A DNA stretch of 64,000 nucleotides from Arthrobacter sp. MN05-02 (GTDB taxonomy: Bacteria > Actinomycetota > Actinomycetes > Actinomycetales > Micrococcaceae). Within the stretch, counting starts at the first letter, position 1. Each line of letters starts with the position of its first letter. Under the pieces are notes generated by a model. That model saw only the letters and a list, made by a program, of their open reading frames with translations, did no database searches and was not told the DNA's origin. The stretch spans positions 3,100,001 to 3,164,000 of the forward strand of contig AP018697.1 of assembly GCA_004001285.1 (NCBI GenBank), in the 5' to 3' direction. The position numbers and the translations under genes were made by a program. Below, piece after piece: positions 26,080 through 34,427 of the stretch.

Positions 26080-27117
26080 ATGGCCAAGGAAACCATCGCC
26101 GGCCTGGCGAAGAGGCTGGGCATTTCGAAGGCATCCGTCTCCTACGCCCTCAACGGCCAGCCGGGTGTCAGCGAGCTGACCCGGCGCCGCGTCCTGGACC
26201 TCGCGGAGGAACTCGAGTGGTACCCGAGTTCCTCCGCCCGCGCCCTGTCGCGCTCACGCGCCGGCGCCGTCGGGATGGTGCTCTCCGCCGATCCCCTGCT
26301 CATCGGGACCGAGCCCTACTACATGGGCCTGCTCACCGGGATCGAAGCGGCACTCGCCCAGGCGGACATGGCCCTGATGCTGCGGATGGTGGGCAAGGAC
26401 CCGGCACAGGAGCGGCTCATCTACGAGCGGTGGGCCGGCGAGCAGAAGGTGGACGGCGTCGTGGTCTTCGACCATCTGCACGACGACCCGCGCCCCGCCC
26501 TGCTGGCCCGGCTCGGGCTGCCCTTCGTGCTGCACGGTGCGCCCGCCACCGGCACACCGCACGGGTTCGCCGGCACGACCACGGACCACACCGTCGACGC
26601 TGCCACGATCGTCGACCACCTCCACGGGGGCGGCCACCGCAGGATCGCCCATGTCACCGGGCCGCACACCTTCCTCCACGAGGAGGAGCGGATCCGGGGG
26701 GTGCGGGAGCGGGCGGCCGGGCACGGGATGCAGGTGGTGCTGCACGAGGCCACCTATGCGCTCGACGCCGGGCACGACGCCGTCGTCGCGCTCCTCCGCG
26801 CCCCCTCGGACGAGCCGGTGACCGCGGTCGTGTTCGGCAACGACCTCATGTCGATGGGCGGCCTGCTGGCCCTCGGCGAGCTCGGGCTGCGCTGCCCGGA
26901 GGACGTCGCGATCGTGAGCTGGGACGACTCCCTGCACTGCCGGCTGGCCTCTCCCGCGGTCACGGCCCTGGCTCGCACCCCGGGGCAGCAGGGCAGGATC
27001 GCCGCCGAACTGCTGCTCACGCTGCTCGACTCCGGGGAGGCCAGGACCCGCTCGCTGCCCGGGAGCGAGCTCATGGTCAGGGCCAGCACAGCGGTGCTCC
27101 GATCCGGCCGGCCCTGA
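26080..27117 (+). CDS. LacI-family transcriptional regulator
   Basis: A 345-residue regulator. The N-terminal helix-turn-helix is IAGLAKRLGISKASVSYALN with the hinge helix SSSARALSRSRAGAVG; a periplasmic-binding effector domain follows to the end (GIVSWDDS-type IVSWDDSLHC near the C-terminus). It is divergent from the isomerase and Gfo/Idh pair and should repress them through the palindrome at 25999-26012 until a sugar binds. Its own start lies 6 to 7 bases after TATCGT with no ribosome site. Confidence 0.9.
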   Translation: MAKETIAGLAKRLGISKASVSYALNGQPGVSELTRRRVLDLAEELEWYPSSSARALSRSRAGAVGMVLSADPLLIGTEPYYMGLLTGIEAALAQADMALMLRMVGKDPAQERLIYERWAGEQKVDGVVVFDHLHDDPRPALLARLGLPFVLHGAPATGTPHGFAGTTTDHTVDAATIVDHLHGGGHRRIAHVTGPHTFLHEEERIRGVRERAAGHGMQVVLHEATYALDAGHDAVVALLRAPSDEPVTAVVFGNDLMSMGGLLALGELGLRCPEDVAIVSWDDSLHCRLASPAVTALARTPGQQGRIAAELLLTLLDSGEARTRSLPGSELMVRASTAVLRSGRP

Positions 27118-27128
27118 CCGGCGGCACC

Positions 27129-27134
27129 TACGAT
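27129..27134 (+). promoter_or_regulatory. -10 hexamer TACGAT before the YbaK-like gene
   Basis: TACGAT, then GGGGTG, then ATG at 27141. The hexamer starts 12 bp after the LacI stop codon, so the gene likely has its own leaderless promoter. Confidence 0.45.
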
Positions 27135-27140
27135 GGGGTG

Positions 27141-27629
27141 ATGGACACCGCCGATGCCCGCCCCTTCCCCGCCGAGCAGGATGCAGCAGCCCGAGGACTC
27201 GGCATATCCCTGGTGCCCCGGGACGAGGACGGCACCTTCGACGACGCGGCGTCGGCCCAGGGCCTCACGGCTGAGGCCGGGGTCAAGACCATGGTGGCCA
27301 AGGTCAGCGGAGGGAAGGCCGTCTTCGTCCTGATCCCGGGGACGAGGCGCCTCGACTGGTCCCGGCTCCGCGCGCTGCTGGCCGTGAACAAGGCCTCGCT
27401 CGTGCCGCCCGCGACCGCCCTCGAACTCACCGGCTACGAGTCCGGGACCATCACGCCACTGGGCAGCAGGAGCGCCCTCCCCGTCTATGCCGACGAGCGG
27501 ATCCGGGGACGGCGCATCGGCATGGGGTCGGGGTCGCGGGACTTCCTGCTGTTCACGGACGCGGACGCGCTCCTGGCATCCCTCTCGGCCACTCTCGGTG
27601 ACATCACCACGGAGACCCCGGGAACCTGA
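27141..27629 (+). CDS. YbaK/ProX-like aminoacyl-tRNA deacylase
   Basis: A 162-residue protein of the YbaK/EbsC family. It shows GVKTMVAKVSGGKAVFVLIP (the conserved lysine region), LAVNKASLVPPATALELTGY and GSRSALPVYADERI. The family removes wrongly charged amino acids from tRNA (Cys-tRNA-Pro in YbaK). It lies just after the LacI gene but has its own likely leaderless start. The exact tRNA substrate cannot be told. Confidence 0.8.
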   Translation: MDTADARPFPAEQDAAARGLGISLVPRDEDGTFDDAASAQGLTAEAGVKTMVAKVSGGKAVFVLIPGTRRLDWSRLRALLAVNKASLVPPATALELTGYESGTITPLGSRSALPVYADERIRGRRIGMGSGSRDFLLFTDADALLASLSATLGDITTETPGT

Positions 27630-27641
27630 CGCCCGGCGCGG

Positions 27642-28100
27642 TCAGTCGAGGAGTCTCGCGTAGCAGACCGAGTGCTCCTCGCCCGCGTACAGGCCGAAAG
27701 CCGGGATGCGGTGGTACCCCTCACGCTCGTAGAACCGCATGGCATCGGGTTGCTCCGTGCCCGTCTCGAGGCGCAGCGTGCTGCTGCCCATGGCGCGCGC
27801 CTGTTCCTCGATGCGTCGGAGGATCGCCGTCGCGACGCCCTGGCCCCTGCGGTCGGGCAGCACATACATCCGCTTCACCTCGAGGCCTCCGTCGCCGAGC
27901 GGGCGCAGGCCCCCGCAGCCGACCGCCGTTCCATCCGCTGCCCGGGCGACGACGAAGAAGGGCACGTTGTCCGCGGTAGGGGGCTCTCCGGGCTCGTGGT
28001 CCTCGCTGCCGTAGCGCACGTGCAGCTCGGCCTGCTGGGCGTTGCGTAGTGCCTCGGCGTCGGGGGCGTCGAAGGGCACGCGTTCGATCGTCAGCTGCAT
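27642..28100 (-). CDS. GNAT-family N-acetyltransferase
   Basis: A 152-residue acetyltransferase. The acetyl-CoA motif A reads VLPDRRGQGVATAILRRIEE (R/Q-G-x-G), preceded by AVGCGGLRPLGDGGLEVKRM. MRFYEREGYHRIPAFG completes the fold. The ATG at 28100 is the first that agrees with the family N-terminus. It sits convergent to the deacylase gene with a 12-bp gap. The substrate is unknown. Confidence 0.85.
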   Translation of the reverse strand: MQLTIERVPFDAPDAEALRNAQQAELHVRYGSEDHEPGEPPTADNVPFFVVARAADGTAVGCGGLRPLGDGGLEVKRMYVLPDRRGQGVATAILRRIEEQARAMGSSTLRLETGTEQPDAMRFYEREGYHRIPAFGLYAGEEHSVCYARLLD

Positions 28101-28212
28101 GGGGGGCGGCCTGTCCTCTCGGTGTGGTGGGCCCGGCGGCACCGTCGACCGGGCGGGGCGTTCCGGCAGGCACGGCACGATAGCGCCGGCATCCTGCCCG
28201 CCGGGACGCGGA

Positions 28213-28884
28213 CTACAGGGCGATCAGGGCTTCGATGATGTCGTACGTCTCCGTGCGCGTCGTGTAGTCCACGCGGACGTCGATCAGGCGGATGGTGCCC
28301 GTGGCGTCGGCGACGACCACCGTGGGGAACGGGATGGCCGCGGTGCGGTCCATGTTGGTGCCCGCGACATCGATGCCCAGGGCGGCGCGTGCCGCCTCGG
28401 ACTCCGGACTGGGCACCGTCACGATCCCGAGGCGCGAGGCGAGGGCGTTACCCTCGTCCGAGTACAGCTCGAAGCGCAGTCCTGCGGCGCGCGCGGCCGC
28501 GACGGCGGTCTCGGGGGTCTGGGGGCTGATCGCGATGAGGCGAGTCCCGAACGCCTCGACGACGGGGCGGAGTTCGCGCTGGTACGTCTTCAGCGCGATA
28601 CTGCAGTACGGACACCACGATCCGCGGTAGAACACCAGGATGGCCGCCGCGGCCCCGAGCACCTCCGCCAGATGCACCCGGCGGCCGTGCTCGTCGTGCA
28701 GGACGGCCGCGGGGAGCGCGTCGCCCACGCGTGCCGTCCCCGGTGGGATCCCAGCGCTTCGGAGATCCTCCTGCTCGCGGGCGAAGACCGCGGCGAGGGC
28801 AGGGCCCACCTGCGCCTCGAAGGTCGGCCTGTACTCGTCGATCTGGAACGCAATGGTGTTCGTGAACGCCGGTCTCTGCTTCAT
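28213..28884 (-). CDS. Peroxiredoxin-like (AhpC/TSA) protein
   Basis: A 223-residue thioredoxin-fold protein. The redox motif is FYRGSWCPYCSIALKTYQRE with WCPYC, followed by AISPQTPETAV and the cis-proline region IPFPTVVVADATGTIR. The long N-terminal helix (about 1-50) is typical of this bacterial peroxiredoxin-like family. It likely reduces peroxides using two cysteines. GAGGGGGA lies 4 bases before the ATG. It is divergent from the riboswitch-controlled GH26-like gene. Confidence 0.85.
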   Translation of the reverse strand: MKQRPAFTNTIAFQIDEYRPTFEAQVGPALAAVFAREQEDLRSAGIPPGTARVGDALPAAVLHDEHGRRVHLAEVLGAAAAILVFYRGSWCPYCSIALKTYQRELRPVVEAFGTRLIAISPQTPETAVAAARAAGLRFELYSDEGNALASRLGIVTVPSPESEAARAALGIDVAGTNMDRTAAIPFPTVVVADATGTIRLIDVRVDYTTRTETYDIIEALIAL

Positions 28885-28935
28885 CTGTCCCCCTCACCAA
28901 CACTGCGGGTGCCTCGATCCCGCAGCAGGACCCAT

Positions 28936-28951
28936 TGTGGTGCACGTCACC
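28936..28951 (+). promoter_or_regulatory. Possible CRP/GlxR-type site upstream of the c-di-GMP riboswitch
   Basis: TGTGGTGCACGTCACC matches the actinobacterial GlxR/CRP consensus TGTGANNTANNTCACA at 9 of 12 defined positions. It lies about 250 bp upstream of the riboswitch in a 396-bp gene-free stretch (28885-29280). Two strong GC-rich hairpins (about 29142-29170 and 29177-29190) also lie between it and the riboswitch. Confidence 0.35.
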
Positions 28952-29188
28952 GGGAATTCCCAGCGCACCTGTCCGTCCACGTCATAGTCGGCCCTTCCCG
29001 CCATCGCGGCGCAGCGAGGACGGAGGCGGGTCCCACGCGTGCCGGAGAGCGATCGGGACGTGCTGCGGAAGACCTGTAGGAATCCTCTGGCATCCTTCAG
29101 GTGCTCCGCCCCCGCCCGACGACGACCTCCGGGACAATGGTGGAGGAGCCCCGCCTCGGCGGGGACCTCCGGCGCCCGGGCGACCGCC

Positions 29189-29263
29189 CGGCGACAACGG
29201 CAAACCCGGCGCGAGCCGGGGACGCAAAGCCACGGGGCCCCTGCGGTCAGCCGGGCTACCGAA
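29189..29263 (+). promoter_or_regulatory. Cyclic-di-GMP-I (GEMM) riboswitch
   Basis: The RNA shows the GEMM-I core in order: GGCAAACC; a 6-bp hairpin capped by the GNRA loop GCGA (29205-29220); GGACGCAAAGCC at 29219-29230; a GC-rich stem; and the closing block GTCAGCCGGGCTACCGAA. This is the same layout as the Vibrio Vc2 c-di-GMP aptamer. It ends 17 bp before the start codon of the GH26-like gene, so it probably controls translation or a nearby terminator decision. Confidence 0.9.
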
Positions 29264-29280
29264 CCAGCTAGGTGCCGACC

Positions 29281-30540
29281 ATGACTCCAGCCGCGACTCC
29301 AGCCGCCGCTCCCCCTCCCCCGGCCGCTTCCGCACGGGCCACCGCCCACCGGCTCCCCCTCCTCCTCGCCGTGATCTCGGTCCTGCTGTTCGGGCTGACC
29401 CCTCCCCCCGCGCAGGCCGCGGCGACGATCACACTGGGCAGCGTCTCCGGTGCACTCGGCACGTCCGTCTCCGTCTCGGGTGCGGGGTTCCCGAAACGGA
29501 CCAAGGGCACCGTCGTCGCAGGAACCGCCCGGGTGGCGGTGACCACGACCGCCGGTGGCACCTTCCAGGCGTCGATCGTGATGCCCGCCGCCCCGGGCAC
29601 CGTGACCGTCACCGCGACGGCCGGAAGCGCGGTCGCGACCGCCCGCTTCACCGTCGTCGAGCCCACCCCCGCGCCGGGCGGCACCGCGAAGGCGATCCGG
29701 TTCGGCGTGGGCACCAATGGCGGACCGGCTGCCGGTGCGGAACTGGACGAGGTGACGGCCCTCGCCGGTGAGGCGCCCTCGATCGTCCTGTCGTACAAGG
29801 ACTTCAACCAGCCCGCGCCCATCGCCGAACTCGATGCCGTCCGAGCGAGGGGAGCCGAGACCCTCCTGACCTGGGAGCCCTGGACCTGGGGAGGTGGCAC
29901 CGCGCAGCCCGCCTACTCGCTGGACCGCATCGCCGCAGGCGACTTCGACGCCTACCTGCGGGAATGGGGCACAGCCCTGGGCCGGTGGGGCCAGCCGGTG
30001 TACCTCCGCTTCGCCCACGAGATGAACGGCAACTGGTACCCCTGGGCGGAAGGGGTCAACGGCACCGGGACGGGCGACTACGTCGCCGCCTACCAGCACG
30101 TGCACGACGTCGTCGCGTCGACCGGCGCGACCAACATCAGCTGGGTCTGGAACCCGAACGTGCCCTACTGGGGCTCCGTCCCCCTCGACGGGCTCTACCC
30201 GGGGAGCGGATACGTCGACGTCGTGGCACTCGACGGCTACAACTGGGGCACCTCCCCGTCGGGGGGCAGCTGGCAGGAACCCGAGGCGATCTTCGGCGAG
30301 GGGATCGCGCAGCTCCGCCGGATCGCTCCGGGAAAGCCCGTTCTGATCGCCGAGACCGCGTCCTCGGAGATCGGCGGATCGAAGCCCCAGTGGATCACGA
30401 GCCTGTTCGGCTACCTCTCCGCCCAGCCCGACGTCGTCGCCGTCGTCTGGTTCCACATCGCCAAGGAGGCCGACTGGCGCATCGACAGCACGGCGGCGTC
30501 AGCCGACGCCTTCGTGGCGGCGCTCGCCGCCCGGCGCTGA
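29281..30540 (+). CDS. Secreted GH26-like glycoside hydrolase under c-di-GMP riboswitch
   Basis: A 419-residue exported protein. A signal peptide ends at AQA (about 46). Residues about 48-125 form an immunoglobulin-like (IPT/TIG-type) domain, then a Pro-rich linker, then a clan-A hydrolase domain. Its acid/base is E247 in RFAHEMNGNWYPW and its nucleophile E358 in VLIAETASS. VWNPNVPYW and ALDGYNWG also match GH26. It likely cleaves an exopolysaccharide. The c-di-GMP-I riboswitch 17 bp upstream ties it to a biofilm or motility switch. GTG at 29272 is an alternative start. The last 42 bp overlap the convergent Nei-type gene. Confidence 0.85.
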   Translation: MTPAATPAAAPPPPAASARATAHRLPLLLAVISVLLFGLTPPPAQAAATITLGSVSGALGTSVSVSGAGFPKRTKGTVVAGTARVAVTTTAGGTFQASIVMPAAPGTVTVTATAGSAVATARFTVVEPTPAPGGTAKAIRFGVGTNGGPAAGAELDEVTALAGEAPSIVLSYKDFNQPAPIAELDAVRARGAETLLTWEPWTWGGGTAQPAYSLDRIAAGDFDAYLREWGTALGRWGQPVYLRFAHEMNGNWYPWAEGVNGTGTGDYVAAYQHVHDVVASTGATNISWVWNPNVPYWGSVPLDGLYPGSGYVDVVALDGYNWGTSPSGGSWQEPEAIFGEGIAQLRRIAPGKPVLIAETASSEIGGSKPQWITSLFGYLSAQPDVVAVVWFHIAKEADWRIDSTAASADAFVAALAARR

Positions 30541-31338
30541 CTGCCGCGACGGCTGGCAGCGCGGACACCACCAGGTCCGGCGGCGGCCCGGATCACCGGG
30601 GACCTCGGCACGGACACGCACGGTGGTGCCGCAGCGCAGGCACGGCTTCCCGGCCCGGCCGGTCACCCAGTGCTGCTCGCCCTTGCGCGTATTGCCCGTG
30701 GTGACCTGGTGCGCACCGGGCTGGACGGCGGAGAACCGCAGGCATCGTGCGCCGAGCGCCACGAGCGCGGGGAGGTCGGCGTCGGCCACGGGGGTGTCCG
30801 GGTGGAGGCCGCGCAGGAAGCACAGCTCGTTGGCCCAGAGGTTGCCGAAGCCGGCGACGTTGCGCTGGTCGAGCAGGGCCGCGGCGATCCGTTCGGCAGG
30901 ATCCCGGCCCAGCCGGGAGACCGCCTCCGCCGCGGACCAGTCGTCGCGCAGCGGATCGGGTCCCAGGTGGCCGATGACATCGGCCTCCGCCCGTGTGGGC
31001 AGCAGGTCGACCACGGGCAGGTGCAGTCCGTACGCGGTGGGACCGTCCTCGACCTCGAGGATGACCCGCGCGTCGGGCAGCAGCGCGCGGGGCAGCTTCC
31101 TGCCCGCGGCCGTGACCGTCCACGAACCCTGCATCAGCAGATGCGTGTGGAGCGTGAGTCCGCCGTCCAGCCGCGTCAGCAGGTGCTTGCCATGCGTCTC
31201 GTGCCCCACCACCCGCAGTCCGTCCAGTGCATCCGTGGCGTGGGCGGGGACACGCAGGTCGCCATGGCGCAGAAGTCGTCCGTCGAGGGATCGCCTCAGC
31301 CGTGCCGCGAGCCGGAACACGCTGTCACCCTCGGGCAT
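30499..31338 (-). CDS. Fpg/Nei-family DNA glycosylase/AP lyase
   Basis: A 279-residue base-excision repair enzyme. It begins MPEGDSVFRLAARLRRSL, where the proline and glutamate after the Met are the catalytic residues. The H2TH region reads LLDQRNVAGFGNLWANELCFL and a C-terminal zinc finger is seen (CLRCGT, then WWCPRCQ). MPEGD rather than MPELP puts it in the actinobacterial Nei branch that removes oxidised pyrimidines. The ATG at 31338 is set by that N-terminus. Its 3' end overlaps the end of the convergent GH26-like gene. Confidence 0.9.
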   Translation of the reverse strand: MPEGDSVFRLAARLRRSLDGRLLRHGDLRVPAHATDALDGLRVVGHETHGKHLLTRLDGGLTLHTHLLMQGSWTVTAAGRKLPRALLPDARVILEVEDGPTAYGLHLPVVDLLPTRAEADVIGHLGPDPLRDDWSAAEAVSRLGRDPAERIAAALLDQRNVAGFGNLWANELCFLRGLHPDTPVADADLPALVALGARCLRFSAVQPGAHQVTTGNTRKGEQHWVTGRAGKPCLRCGTTVRVRAEVPGDPGRRRTWWCPRCQPSRQSAPGGERRHEGVG

Positions 31339-31776
31339 CGCACCCCCTGCTCGCTCCGGCATCCATCAGGGCAGATTAGGCCCTGCCACCGACACCCCGC
31401 CGCAACGGTCGGGCGCACGACTCGCCCGTGTCGACCGCCTGCCACCGCCGGTCGCCCGCGCCGCTGCTCAGCCTCCGCACCCACGGCACTGTGGACGAGA
31501 GCAGCACCTCCCGACGCCCTCTCCCCGCCGCTCACCGGCGTCGCACGGGAGGGCAGGGGCCCGGCTTGCCGGCTCCTGCCGGGCGGCGTGCCCGTGGCCG
31601 TCGACGACCCCACGGACCGGCAGGCGGAGAACACGTCCAAGGAGCGCCGGGCGGCTTCCCTTCCGGGCGGTCGAACGGGTACTCTTTTGCCTTGCCCTGC
31701 CGGGCCCCGCCCGGCATGCGTGGTCTAGAAGCGGGCCCGATCGCAGTGTTCCGTCCCACCACCGAACAGGCACCCC
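31339..31776. other. 438-bp stretch without a supported gene
   Basis: No frame on either strand gives a protein with family features or a good ribosome site. The stretch is GC-rich with several short inverted repeats. A TACTCT hexamer near 31678 and TCTAGA near 31723 could be promoter parts. I see no RNA gene or mobile-element ends. Confidence 0.4.
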
Positions 31777-32028
31777 TTGAGAAGCAGACTCACGCCCTCC
31801 GACGACTTCCCGGAAGACCTCACAGCACTCGAGCTACCCGAGGTCGAGGTCCTCAACAGCAAGATCCACCGGGAGCTCGACTACGAATACGCCCACGACG
31901 GCGAGGCGACCACGGAGACCGAGATCCGGCACGAGGAACTCACCGAGGAGCTCGATCGCCGGGACCAGCAGCCCGACTCCACGCCGGTCCGGCCCGACGT
32001 CGTCGAACCCGTCCTCCGCTCCTCCTGA
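31777..32028 (+). CDS. Small acidic hypothetical protein
   Basis: An 83-residue acidic protein from a TTG start: N-terminal LTPSDDFPEDLTALELPEVE, then a charged helix (EIRHEELTEELDRRDQQ). No membrane segment is seen. The ribosome site is weak (ACAGG), so start and reality are uncertain, though codon third positions look coding. It lies beside the alcohol-dehydrogenase relic. No family is recognised. Confidence 0.45.
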   Translation: MRSRLTPSDDFPEDLTALELPEVEVLNSKIHRELDYEYAHDGEATTETEIRHEELTEELDRRDQQPDSTPVRPDVVEPVLRSS

Positions 32029-32122
32029 CCGCGGGCACCTACACCCGCCCACGGGCCGTGGCAACCAGGCCCCGCGCGGGACGTTGCGTTGTAGCCCCGG
32101 AGGGGAACTCCTAGCCTTGGGA

Positions 32123-32497
32123 ATGCTTGCCGACCAGCATCTGCCCGCGAATGTCCAGGGCGGGAACTGGGTGCCGGGGAATGCGCCCTCCCAGGTGTCC
32201 CAGTGGAGCGTGGAGACCGTCAGGAAGTACGGCCGCATCGGGATCATCGGGGTCTACGGCCCGGCGATGATGTCCTACCCGATCGGCCAGGCGATGAACA
32301 AGAACCTGACCCTCCGGATGGGCAACTGCGATCACCGCTCGGTCACGCCGCCGCTGCTCGACCTCGTCGCGTCGGGGGTCTTCGATCCGACCAGGTTCAT
32401 CACACAGCACGAGCCGCTCACCGACGTCGTCGACGCCTACCTGACCTTCGACCGGCGCGAGGAGGGCTGGCTCAAGACGGTCCTGACGACGGCGTAG
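32123..32497 (+). pseudogene. 3' relic of a zinc-type alcohol dehydrogenase
   Basis: From about 32156 the frame reads GGNWVPGNAPSQVSQWSVE, then YGRIGIIGVYGPAMMSYPIG and LRMGNCDHRSVTPPLLDLVA, ending FDRREEGWLKTVLTTA. This is the C-terminal third of a glutathione-dependent formaldehyde-dehydrogenase-like enzyme. The catalytic and structural zinc regions and the Rossmann GxGxxG are missing; only about 115 of a usual 380 or so residues remain. A deletion has removed the 5' part. Its last 26 bp overlap the convergent MFS gene. Confidence 0.8.
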
Positions 32498-33740
32498 GCG
32501 CCCGCCGCACACCGAGCACGAGGAAGAGGGCGGCCACCACCGCGCACGCCAGCATGACGACGGCGGTGGGCACGGGCGAGGACAGCCCGAACGCTCCGGT
32601 GAGGGGCGCGATCACGGCGGCCCCTGCCATGTTCGACGCTCCCAGCAGGGACGCGGCGGTGCCGGCACGGAGGCCGTGGTGCTCGAGCGCCGTGGCCTGC
32701 AGCGCCGGGTTGACCAGCCCGAACGATGCCGTGAAACCCATGACCGGCGCCATCAGCCCCCACAGCCCCAGGTGCGGGGCGAACCCGACACTCAGGAGCA
32801 GGACGACGGCGGCCACCACCAGGGCCGCCGCCCCGGTGCGCACGGCGAGGACCGGCGAGGCTCTCCGTGCCACCAGGCCTCCCACCTGCGCCCCGACGAC
32901 CATGAGGGCGCCCTGGGCGCCGAACAGCAGGGCGTAGGCGGACGGGCTGAGCCCGAAGACCTCCTGCAGCAGGAAGGCGCTGCCGGCCATGAAGGACATC
33001 ATCGCGGCGAAGAGCAGCCCGCCGGCCACCGCGACGGACCGGAACCGGGCGTCCGAGGCGAGGCTGCGGTAGTCGTCCCGCAGGCGGACGCCCTTCCGGA
33101 GCAGTCGGCGGTTCCTCGGATGTGTCTCGTTTCGGAGCAGGATGCTGCCGGCGACGCAGAGCAGGACGACGCCGTAGGCGAGGAGCGTCCAGAACAGTCC
33201 CCGCCAGCCGACCACCTGGAGGAGCTGGGCACCGAGGGCGGGCGACGCCACCACGAACACGCCGGAGGCGATGGACAGGCGGGCCAGGAAGACCAGCAGG
33301 CGCCTGCCCGAGTACAGGTCGCGGACGATGGCCAGGGCGATGACCGCACAGGCCGCCGACCCCATGCCCTGCAGTGCCCTGCTCCCGATGAGCCAGGCCA
33401 TGGACGGAGCAAGGGCGCATGCAGCCGTCGCGATGCAGTAGACCACGATCATCACCGCCAGGGGGCGCGCCCGCCCGACGGCGTCCGACACCGGTCCGGA
33501 GGCCAGCTGGCCGATGCCCATGCCGATGAAGGCCGCTGTGAGGGTCAGTTGGACGGCGGACTCGTCAGCGCCGAACTCACGACGGATCGCGGGGAACGCG
33601 GGCAGGTACAGGTCCATGGTGAGCGGCCAGATCACCTGCAGCATCGCGAGCGCTGCGACGAGGAGGAGGACCCGCGGGTGCGGAGCGTCCCGGCGTACGC
33701 CCTCCCCCGAGGGCGCGAGGAGGTGCGAGGTGGAGCCCAC
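32472..33740 (-). CDS. Bcr/CflA-type multidrug MFS exporter
   Basis: A 422-residue protein with 12 transmembrane helices. The Bcr/CflA start LPAFPAIRREFGADESAVQLT is followed by the MFS loop GQLASGPVSDAVGRARPLAV and the helix-4/5 motif GSRALQGMGSAACAVIALA. This group exports drugs such as bicyclomycin or chloramphenicol by proton antiport. The start is a GTG with AAGAAGGA 7 bases upstream. It is divergent from the YtxH-like gene at 33923. The substrate is not known. Confidence 0.88.
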   Translation of the reverse strand: MGSTSHLLAPSGEGVRRDAPHPRVLLLVAALAMLQVIWPLTMDLYLPAFPAIRREFGADESAVQLTLTAAFIGMGIGQLASGPVSDAVGRARPLAVMIVVYCIATAACALAPSMAWLIGSRALQGMGSAACAVIALAIVRDLYSGRRLLVFLARLSIASGVFVVASPALGAQLLQVVGWRGLFWTLLAYGVVLLCVAGSILLRNETHPRNRRLLRKGVRLRDDYRSLASDARFRSVAVAGGLLFAAMMSFMAGSAFLLQEVFGLSPSAYALLFGAQGALMVVGAQVGGLVARRASPVLAVRTGAAALVVAAVVLLLSVGFAPHLGLWGLMAPVMGFTASFGLVNPALQATALEHHGLRAGTAASLLGASNMAGAAVIAPLTGAFGLSSPVPTAVVMLACAVVAALFLVLGVRRAPTPSSGPS

Positions 33741-33922
33741 GGCGGTTTCCTTCTTCTGGATAGCGTTTTCCCATTATCCTCGCCCATACCCGGCTGCGAG
33801 GCCAGGACCTGTTCGAGGATCGCCATCGGCACGGCCCGCGCCCCCGACGGAAAACTTCCCTCGCTCCCCCTCGCGTGGTGGTCTAGATTCGGAAGCACGC
33901 AGTCCACCGGAAGGAGAACGGC

Positions 33923-34351
33923 ATGAAGAACAAGATTGTCTTCGGAGCAGGCATGGCGGCCGGTTACGTGCTCGGCACCCGCGCCGGCCGCGGGAGCTAC
34001 GAGCAGATCAAGACGAAGGCGCAGCAGCTGTGGAACAACCCGAAGGTGCAGGACACCGTCGCGTCGACCACCGGCACCATCAAGAGCAAGGCGCCCGCGG
34101 TGCAGGACTCCCTGAAGGGTGCGCTGAAGAAGGGCGGCTCGGGATCCGACGACGGCGCCAAGGCACCGTCCGAGCCGGGCGTGGCCGGAGGCGCGAGTGG
34201 GGATCTCCCTCTCGACGTCCCGCCGGTCGTCACCGCCATGGACACGGGCAGCACCGGCTCCACCGGTCCGAGTGGCGGGGATCCCGGGCACGTCGAGGAC
34301 ACACCCTTCCTGTCACAGGACGAGTCCACCCGCCCCGACCTCGGCAAGTAG
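33923..34351 (+). CDS. YtxH-like small hypothetical protein
   Basis: A 142-residue protein. The N-terminus MKNKIVFGAGMAAGYVLGTR has one hydrophobic segment and the GYVLGTRAGR motif. It is followed by a YtxH-like helical stretch (YEQIKTKAQQLWNNPKVQDT) and a Gly/Ser-rich acidic tail. Such proteins are common and of unknown function in Arthrobacter relatives. AAGGAG lies 8 bases before the ATG and a TAGATT hexamer at 33883-33888 is a likely -10. A perfect 17-bp terminator follows. Confidence 0.75.
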   Translation: MKNKIVFGAGMAAGYVLGTRAGRGSYEQIKTKAQQLWNNPKVQDTVASTTGTIKSKAPAVQDSLKGALKKGGSGSDDGAKAPSEPGVAGGASGDLPLDVPPVVTAMDTGSTGSTGPSGGDPGHVEDTPFLSQDESTRPDLGK

Positions 34352-34361
34352 GGACGACAGC

Positions 34362-34400
34362 ACGCTCGAAGGCCCCGGTTTTGCCGGGGCCTTCGAGCGT
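34362..34400. terminator. Perfect 17-bp terminator hairpin
   Basis: Arms ACGCTCGAAGGCCCCGG and CCGGGGCCTTCGAGCGT around TTTTG, 10 bp past the YtxH-like stop and 27 bp from the convergent reductase stop. Confidence 0.85.
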
Positions 34401-34427
34401 CCGGGGAAGGTGACCCTGCCACGGACG

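Noticed and set aside
29142..29190. GC-rich hairpins before the c-di-GMP aptamer read as terminators
   Set aside because: No T-run follows, and they precede the aptamer instead of following it; they are noted but not called.
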